Part shown: one piece after another, positions 58,830-64,000 of the stretch
Layout of the letters: every line of letters begins with the position of its first letter
Position numbering within the stretch: the stretch's first letter is position 1
Source: Actinomadura madurae
GTDB lineage: Bacteria > Actinomycetota > Actinomycetes > Streptosporangiales > Streptosporangiaceae
Direction of reading: 5' to 3'
Length of the DNA stretch: 64,000 nt
Assembly: GCF_900115095.1 (NCBI RefSeq)
Contig: NZ_FOVH01000006.1
Span: 310,001 to 374,000, forward strand
The notes under the pieces: generated by a model
The model's database searches: none
What the model was told of the DNA's origin: nothing
What the model saw: the letters and a program-made list of their open reading frames with translations, nothing else
Translations under genes and position numbers: made by a program

Positions 58830-60178
58830 CCTGGCACGTCGTGGTCGTGGGGGCCGGTCCGGCCGGGCTGTGCGCGGCGGCGGGAGCGCTGCGCGCCGGG
58901 TCGGAGGTGACCCTGGTCGACGCGGCGCCGGAACCCGGCGGCCAGAACCGCGCCTGGCACGGCTACGAACGGCTCCGCGACCACGTTCTCGGCCGTCCGC
59001 GGTGCGACTGGTGGCCGCAGAGCGCGGTCTGGTCGATCGACCGCGCGGGGGACGGCCCGCCGCACGTCCACGTGCTGCGCGGGGAGATCGACGGGGCGGA
59101 ACGGGACCGGCACGTCCTGCGCCCCGGCGCGCTGGTGCTCGCACCGGGCGCGCACGACCGCGTCCTGCCGTTCCCGGGCTGGGAGCTGCCCGGCGTCTCC
59201 ACCGCCGGGGCGGCGCAGTCGTTCGTGAAGAGGGAGGGGCTGCCGCCGGGCGACCGGACGCTGATCGCCGGCTCCGGCCCGTTCCTCCTGCCCGTCGCCG
59301 CGTCGCTGCTGGAGGCCGGGGCGAGCGTCCGGGCGGTGCTGGAGGCCAACCCCGCCGCGACCGTGGCGCGCGGCTGGACGCGCCGGCCCTGGGAGCTGGC
59401 GGCCCAGACCGGCAAGGCCGCCGAGCTCGCCGGATACGCCGCGCTGCTGGCCCGGCACCGCGTCCCGTACCGGACGGGCCGCGCCGTGATCGAGGCACGG
59501 GGCGACGGCCGAATCGAAGAGGCGGTCACGGCACGGCTCCGTGCCGACTGGTCGGCCGTCCCCGGCACCGAGCAGGTCGTCGCTGTGGACGCCCTGTGCG
59601 TCGCCCACGGGTTCACCCCCCGGCTCGAACTCCCGGTCGCGGCCGGGTGCCGCCTGCGCGGCGGCGCGTTCGTCGAGGTCGACGCCGACCAGCGCACCAG
59701 CGTCCCCGGCGTGCACGCCGCGGGGGAGATCACCGGGATCGCCGGGGCGCCGGCCGCCCGGGCCGAGGGCCTCCTCGCCGGCTGGACCGCCGGCCTCGGC
59801 TCCCCGGACGCGCCCGCCGCGGTGGCCGCGCGCCGCCGCCGCGACCGGGCGCGGGCCTTCGCCGCGCGCCTGGCCGCCGCCCACCCGATCGGCGCGGCCT
59901 GGCCCGGCTGGCTGCGGCCGGACACGATCGTCTGCCGCTGCGAGGACACCCCCTACGGCGCCCTGCCGTGCGCCCTCGGAACGGGCTCCGCGCACGCGGT
60001 GAAGCTCGCGACCCGCGCCGGCCTCGGCCCCTGCCAGGCCCGGATCTGCGGCCCGACGGTCGCCGAGCTGCTGCGGAGCGGGCACCCCCACCACCGGCCC
60101 ATCGCCCAGCCCGTCCGGCTGGGCGAACTCGCGAGGCCGCCCGTCGAGGACCCCGGCACGAAGGAGAGCTCCCCATGA
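58826..60178 (+). CDS. Hydroxyproline dehydrogenase alpha subunit (FAD/NAD-binding, BFD-like C-terminus)
   Basis: A 450-residue pyridine-nucleotide disulphide-type oxidoreductase. VVVVGAGPAGLCAAAGAL binds FAD; LIAGSGPFLLPVAASLLEAGA is a second dinucleotide site; HAAGEITGIAGA is the typical TxxxxGD-like end of the flavin domain. The C-terminus has CRCEDTPYGAL and GPCQARICGPTV, a Cys-rich BFD-like [2Fe-2S] domain as in opine/hydroxyproline dehydrogenase alpha subunits. Works with the two preceding subunits. Confidence 0.88.
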   Translation: MTWHVVVVGAGPAGLCAAAGALRAGSEVTLVDAAPEPGGQNRAWHGYERLRDHVLGRPRCDWWPQSAVWSIDRAGDGPPHVHVLRGEIDGAERDRHVLRPGALVLAPGAHDRVLPFPGWELPGVSTAGAAQSFVKREGLPPGDRTLIAGSGPFLLPVAASLLEAGASVRAVLEANPAATVARGWTRRPWELAAQTGKAAELAGYAALLARHRVPYRTGRAVIEARGDGRIEEAVTARLRADWSAVPGTEQVVAVDALCVAHGFTPRLELPVAAGCRLRGGAFVEVDADQRTSVPGVHAAGEITGIAGAPAARAEGLLAGWTAGLGSPDAPAAVAARRRRDRARAFAARLAAAHPIGAAWPGWLRPDTIVCRCEDTPYGALPCALGTGSAHAVKLATRAGLGPCQARICGPTVAELLRSGHPHHRPIAQPVRLGELARPPVEDPGTKESSP

Positions 60179-61116
60179 GCGACACCCAGACGCAGAGCGC
60201 GCCCTCGCCCCTGGGCGGCGTGATCGTCGCGGCGGCGCTGCCCTACCGCGAGGACGCCGCGGCCCCCGCCGGGCTCGCCGTCGACCACGACCGGTACGCC
60301 GAGCACTGCCGCTGGCTGGTCGGCAACGGCTGCCGCGGCGTCGGCCCCAACGGCTCGCTCGGCGAGTACTCGGCGCTGACCGACGAGGAGCGCCGCCGCG
60401 TCGCCCGCACCGCCGTCGAGGCCGTCGCCGGGGACGGCGTCGTCGTGGCCGGCGTGCACGGCCCCGGCTCCCACCAGGCGAGGCACTGGGCCGAGATCGC
60501 CGCCGAGGACGGCGCGGACGGCGTCCTGTGCCTGCCGCCGACGATGTACCGGGCCGACCGCGGCGAGGTCGTCGCGCACTACGAGGCGGTGGCGTCCGCC
60601 GGCCTGCCGGTCATGGTCTACAACAACCCGATCGACACCAAGGTCGACCTCACCCCGGACCTGCTCGCCGAGATCGCCCAGATCGACGGCGTGGTCGCCG
60701 TGAAGGAGTTCTCCGGCGACGTCCGCCGCGTCCTGGAGATCAAGGAGAGGGCGCCGGGCCTGGAGGTCGTCGCGGGCGCCGACGACGTCGTCCTGGAGTC
60801 GCTGCTGATGGGGGCGACCGGCTGGTTCGCGGGGTTCCCCAACGTGTTCCCGGCCGAGTCGGCGCTCCTCTACGACCTGGCCACCGCCGGAAGGCTCGCG
60901 GAGGCGCGGGCACTCTACGAGCCGCTCGTCGCGGCGTTCCGGTGGGACTCGCGGACCGAGTTCGTCCAGGCCATCAAGCTCGGCATGGACCAGGTCGGCC
61001 GGTACGGCGGCCCCTGCCGCCCGCCGCGCGGGCCGCTGACCCCCGAGCACCGCGCCGCCGTCACCGCCGACATGGCCCGCGCGATCGACGCGCTCGCGCG
61101 GCGGCGGGCCGCCTGA
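60175..61116 (+). CDS. Pyrroline-4-hydroxy-2-carboxylate deaminase (DapA family)
   Basis: A 313-residue class I lyase of the DHDPS/NAL family. The Schiff-base lysine is in VVAVKEFSGDVRR, the assisting Tyr in VMVYNNPIDTK, and PNGSLGEYSALTDEER is the substrate loop (in place of the GTTGE of DapA). In the pathway it deaminates and dehydrates the dehydrogenase product to 2-oxoglutarate semialdehyde. ATGA overlaps the preceding stop. Gene order makes this better than a general dihydrodipicolinate synthase call. Confidence 0.87.
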   Translation: MSDTQTQSAPSPLGGVIVAAALPYREDAAAPAGLAVDHDRYAEHCRWLVGNGCRGVGPNGSLGEYSALTDEERRRVARTAVEAVAGDGVVVAGVHGPGSHQARHWAEIAAEDGADGVLCLPPTMYRADRGEVVAHYEAVASAGLPVMVYNNPIDTKVDLTPDLLAEIAQIDGVVAVKEFSGDVRRVLEIKERAPGLEVVAGADDVVLESLLMGATGWFAGFPNVFPAESALLYDLATAGRLAEARALYEPLVAAFRWDSRTEFVQAIKLGMDQVGRYGGPCRPPRGPLTPEHRAAVTADMARAIDALARRRAA

Positions 61117-62117
61117 TGCGGTCGGCCCGGTCGATCAGCGCGGTCGACTCGCACACCGAGGGCATGCCGACCCGCGTCGTCACCGGCGGCGTCGCGCCCA
61201 TCCCGGGCGCCACCATGGCCGAGCGGCGCCGGTACGCCGTCCGGCACCTGGACGGGCTGCGCCGCTTCCTGGTGGACGAGCCGCGCGGCCACCCCGCGAT
61301 GAGCGGCGCGCTCCTGCAGCCGCCCACCCGGCCGGACGCCGACTGGGGCGTCGTGTACATCGAGGTCAGCGGGTTCCTGCCGATGTGCGGGCACGGCACC
61401 ATCGGCGTCGCCACGGTCCTGGTCGAGACCGGCATGGTCGAGGTGACCGAGCCCGAGACGGTCGTGCGCCTCGACACCCCGGCCGGGCTCGTCGAGGCCC
61501 GCGTCGCCGTCCGCGACGGTGCCGCGGAGCACGTCACGCTCCGCAACATCGCCTCGTTCGCCCTCCGGCGGGACGCGGTCGTGACCGTCCCGGGGCTCGG
61601 AGACGTCCGCTACGACATGGCCTACGGGGGCAACTTCTACGCCATCACCGATCTCGAACCGCTCGGCCTGCCGTTCGACCGGGCCCGCAAGGACGACATC
61701 CTCGCCGCCGGGCTCGCCGTCATGGCGGCGATCAACGAGACCGACCCTCCCGTCCACCCCGGCGATCCGCTGATCGCGGGCTGCAAGCACGTCCAGTTCC
61801 TCGCGCCGGGCTCGGACGCGAAGCACTCCCGCAACGCGATGGCGATCCATCCCGGCTGGTTCGACCGGTCGCCGTGCGGCACCGGCACGTCCGCCCGGAT
61901 GGCGCAGCTGCACGCGCGCGGCGAGCTGCCGCTGCACACCGAGTTCGTGAACGAGTCGTTCATCGGCACCCGCTTCACCGGGCGGCTCGTCGGCACCGCC
62001 GACGCCGGCGGCCTGCCCGCGGTGATCCCCGAGTTCACCGGGCGCGCCTGGATCACCGGGACCGCCACCTACCTGCTCGATCCCGACGACCCGTTCCCCG
62101 AGGGCTTCGTCCTCTGA
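61116..62117 (+). CDS. 4-hydroxyproline 2-epimerase (proline racemase family)
   Basis: A 333-residue racemase-family enzyme. Both catalytic positions are cysteines: FLPMCGHGTIG near residue 90 and RSPCGTGTSARMA near residue 250, so it is a true epimerase/racemase and not a 3-hydroxyproline dehydratase (which has Thr in one position). It converts trans-4-hydroxy-L-proline to cis-4-hydroxy-D-proline, the substrate of the upstream dehydrogenase. Its ATG shares one base with the deaminase stop. Last plus-strand gene of the operon, three bases from a convergent aldehyde dehydrogenase. Confidence 0.9.
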   Translation: MRSARSISAVDSHTEGMPTRVVTGGVAPIPGATMAERRRYAVRHLDGLRRFLVDEPRGHPAMSGALLQPPTRPDADWGVVYIEVSGFLPMCGHGTIGVATVLVETGMVEVTEPETVVRLDTPAGLVEARVAVRDGAAEHVTLRNIASFALRRDAVVTVPGLGDVRYDMAYGGNFYAITDLEPLGLPFDRARKDDILAAGLAVMAAINETDPPVHPGDPLIAGCKHVQFLAPGSDAKHSRNAMAIHPGWFDRSPCGTGTSARMAQLHARGELPLHTEFVNESFIGTRFTGRLVGTADAGGLPAVIPEFTGRAWITGTATYLLDPDDPFPEGFVL

Positions 62118-62120
62118 GGG

Positions 62121-63500
62121 TCAGCCTTCCCAGACGGTCTTGGCGTTGCAGAAGGCGCGCAGGCCGTCCGCCGACAGCTCGCGGCCGTAGCCGGAGCGCT
62201 TGACCCCGCCGAACGGCAGCTCGGGGTAGGACGTCACCATCCCGTTGATGAAGACCTGGCCCGCGTCCAGTTCCCGGACGAACCGGTCCCGCTCGATGTC
62301 GTCGCGCGTCCACGCGTTCGAGCCGAGCCCGAACCCGGTCGCGTTCGCGACCTCCACCGCCTCCGACACCCCGCGGACGCGGAACAGCGACGCGACCGGC
62401 CCGAAGACCTCCTCGTGGTACATCCGCATCTCGGGCGTCACCCCGGAGACCACGGTCGGCGGGTAGAACCAGCCCGGACCGTCCGGGCGCTCGCCGCCGC
62501 ACAGCACCGTCGCGCCCTTGGCCACCGCGTCGGCCACCAGTTCCTCGACCTCGGCGCGCCCCTCCTCGCTGACCAGCGGGCCGACGTCGGTGGAGCCGTC
62601 CATCGGGTCGCCGACCCGCTTCGCCCGCATGTGCTCCACGAAGCGCCGCTCGAACTCGTCCGCGCAGCCGATGTCGGCGATGAACCGCTTCGCGGAGATG
62701 CAGCTCTGCCCGTTGTTGAGGCAGCGGGACTCCGCCGCCGTTCGCGCCGCGGCCTCGATGTCGGCGGACGGCATCACCACGAACGGGTCGCTGCCGCCGA
62801 GCTCCAGCACCGTCGGCTTGATCTCGTCCCCGGCGATGGCCGCGACGGACCGCCCCGCGGGCTCGCTGCCGGTGAGCGTCGCCGCCTTCATCCGCGGGTC
62901 CCGCAGCACCCGCTCGACCTCGGACGACCCGATCAGCAGGGTCTGGAAGGCGCCCTCGGGGAACCCGGCCCGGCGGAACAGGTCCTCCAGGAACAGCGCC
63001 GTCTGGGGCACGTTCGAGGAGTGCTTCAGCAGCCCCACGTTCCCCGCCATCAGGCCGGGGGCGGCGAACCTGACCACCTGCCAGAGCGGAAAGTTCCACG
63101 GCATGATCGCCAGTACCGGCCCGAGCGGCTGGTAGCGGACGTAGGCGTCCCGCGCGCCCACCTCCCGCGCCTCGGCGGGACGCCGGTCGGCGAGGAACTC
63201 CGCCGCGTGCCCGGCGTAGAACCTGCACGCCTTCGCGCACTTGCGCACCTCGGCGACGGCGGCCTTCAGCGTCTTGCCCATCTCCGTGGTGAGCATGGCG
63301 CCGATCTGGTCGGCCTCCCGGTCCAGGATGTCCGCCGCCGCGTTCATCCACTCCGCCCGCTGCTCCAGCCGCGTCGTGCGGTAGGAGGCGAACGTCTCCG
63401 CCGCCCGCGCGATGCGCCGGTCGACCTCCTCGTCGGCCAGCGCGTCGAAGGTCTTCTCGACCTCACCCGTCGCCGGGTTGGTCGTGGCGATCGTCGTCAT
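62121..63500 (-). CDS. gabD1: NADP-dependent succinate-semialdehyde dehydrogenase (GabD1-like)
   Basis: A 459-residue aldehyde dehydrogenase very like mycobacterial GabD1: TINPATGEVEKTF-like start, MPWNFPLWQVVRFAAP, LTGSEPAGRSVAAIAG, LELGGSDPFVVM (Glu) and NNGQSCISAKRF (catalytic Cys). It oxidises succinate semialdehyde to succinate. It is convergent with the hydroxyproline operon, so it might also oxidise 2-oxoglutarate semialdehyde, the missing last step, but it is not in the same transcript and its sequence points to the shorter aldehyde. Confidence 0.9.
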   Translation of the reverse strand: MTTIATTNPATGEVEKTFDALADEEVDRRIARAAETFASYRTTRLEQRAEWMNAAADILDREADQIGAMLTTEMGKTLKAAVAEVRKCAKACRFYAGHAAEFLADRRPAEAREVGARDAYVRYQPLGPVLAIMPWNFPLWQVVRFAAPGLMAGNVGLLKHSSNVPQTALFLEDLFRRAGFPEGAFQTLLIGSSEVERVLRDPRMKAATLTGSEPAGRSVAAIAGDEIKPTVLELGGSDPFVVMPSADIEAAARTAAESRCLNNGQSCISAKRFIADIGCADEFERRFVEHMRAKRVGDPMDGSTDVGPLVSEEGRAEVEELVADAVAKGATVLCGGERPDGPGWFYPPTVVSGVTPEMRMYHEEVFGPVASLFRVRGVSEAVEVANATGFGLGSNAWTRDDIERDRFVRELDAGQVFINGMVTSYPELPFGGVKRSGYGRELSADGLRAFCNAKTVWEG

Positions 63501-63569
63501 GTCGGGATGCTCCCTGCTCGTCCTCCTGTTCTCGGGGGACGTGCCCGTGGCGGGCGGCAGGAAACGCCC

Positions 63570-64000
63570 TTACGCCGCGGGCCCGGCCGGGATGACGCAG
63601 ACCGGCGAGGGGACGCGCAGGGGTGTCCCGGCGGGCGCCGGGACACCGTCCGGGCCGATCCGGAACGTCGCGATCGTGTCGCTCCGCTCGTTGGCGACGT
63701 GCATCCACTCGCCGTCCACGTACAGGTCGCGCGGCCAGTGCCCGCCGGACGGGACGTCGGCGATCGGCTTGAGCGCCGCGCCGCCGTCCAGCACGCGGTG
63801 GGCGGTGACGACGTCCGTGCCGCGCATGGAGGTGTAGGCGTATCGGCCGCCCGCCCCGAGTCTGATCGCCGCGCCCTGGGCGGGATCGCCCGCCGGATCC
63901 GCCGTCGCGGGCGACTCGGCCACGAGCTCCAGCCGCGCGTACCCGTCCACCGGCCGCAAGACCAGCACGGACGGGACCAGTTCGGCGAGCACGTGCACGC
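63570..64000 (-). CDS. Lactonase-family beta-propeller protein (5' part outside window)
   Basis: The C-terminal 143 residues of a 6-phosphogluconolactonase/3-carboxymuconate cyclase-like seven-bladed propeller: GRYAYTSMRGTDVVTAHRV, GHWPRDLYVDGEWMHVANERSDTIATFRI and the end LRVPSPVCVIPAG are typical. The frame runs off the right edge, so the true start and the N-terminal blades are unseen. Family members hydrolyse sugar lactones; others are uncharacterised. Confidence 0.85.
   Translation of the reverse strand, partial: VHVLAELVPSVLVLRPVDGYARLELVAESPATADPAGDPAQGAAIRLGAGGRYAYTSMRGTDVVTAHRVLDGGAALKPIADVPSGGHWPRDLYVDGEWMHVANERSDTIATFRIGPDGVPAPAGTPLRVPSPVCVIPAGPAA

Noticed and set aside
1..64000. 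tRNA or rRNA genes, CRISPR arrays, insertion sequences, prophage
   Set aside because: Read through for cloverleaf-like 3' ends, regular spacers, terminal inverted repeats and transposase or integrase motifs; none seen. A tRNA scan would be needed to exclude a small RNA gene fully.

Overview
The window is very GC-rich, with dense gene packing, frequent GTG starts and many 4-base ATGA/GTGA gene overlaps. These traits, together with a SigB/SigF-type sigma factor, an IdeR/DmdR-type iron box, cyanophycin genes and mostly actinomycete-type catabolic enzymes, point to a filamentous actinomycete, most likely of the Streptosporangiales (Actinomadura-like). The genus is an inference. I saw no rRNA, tRNA, CRISPR array, insertion sequence, integrase or replication origin; the region reads as ordinary chromosomal arm or accessory metabolism.

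Layout. 1-1916: an IclR regulator (cut by the window edge) and 4-hydroxybenzoate hydroxylase. 2109-8558: a PAP2-type membrane enzyme, a cyanophycin synthetase/cyanophycinase operon facing a TetR regulator, and an ABC1 kinase. 8565-13277: a siderophore-interacting reductase under an iron box, a secreted serine hydrolase, and a cyclase/thiamine-diphosphate enzyme pair of unknown substrate. 13469-16743: glycerol facilitator, glycerol kinase and a secreted trypsin-like protease. 16791-19146: a stress sigma factor, an SRPBCC protein, and two fluoride channel genes preceded by what looks like a complete fluoride riboswitch.

19365-33652 is a glycan region. A ten-gene minus-strand operon (nodU-type carbamoyltransferase down to a UDP-xylose synthase homologue) carries GmhA, HldE and a GmhB domain fused to a glycosyltransferase. 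Together these are enough to make an NDP-heptose, which is unexpected in a Gram-positive. Four further glycosyltransferases lie in the operon and two paralogous GT2 genes are transcribed divergently. The product is unknown.

33718-41573 holds a flavoprotein, an MFS pump with its divergent regulator, a small membrane protein, an aldo/keto reductase and a 1,100-residue HEAT-like protein. 41682-50869 is amino-acid and aromatic catabolism: PaaZ, LysR, a Leu/Glu dehydrogenase-type enzyme, a FAD oxidase, an aldehyde dehydrogenase and a single-chain E1 alpha/beta 2-oxoacid dehydrogenase. 50853-55488 is a Liv-type ABC importer with a fused permease-ATPase.

55649-63500 appears to be a trans-4-hydroxyproline catabolic locus: an ornithine cyclodeaminase-family protein, an XRE-cupin regulator, a three-subunit D-hydroxyproline dehydrogenase, a DapA-family deaminase, hydroxyproline 2-epimerase and a convergent semialdehyde dehydrogenase. 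Two matching operators (CGTTCG-N6-CGAACG) lie before the regulator and before the operon, suggesting a self-contained regulon. A lactonase gene runs off the right edge.
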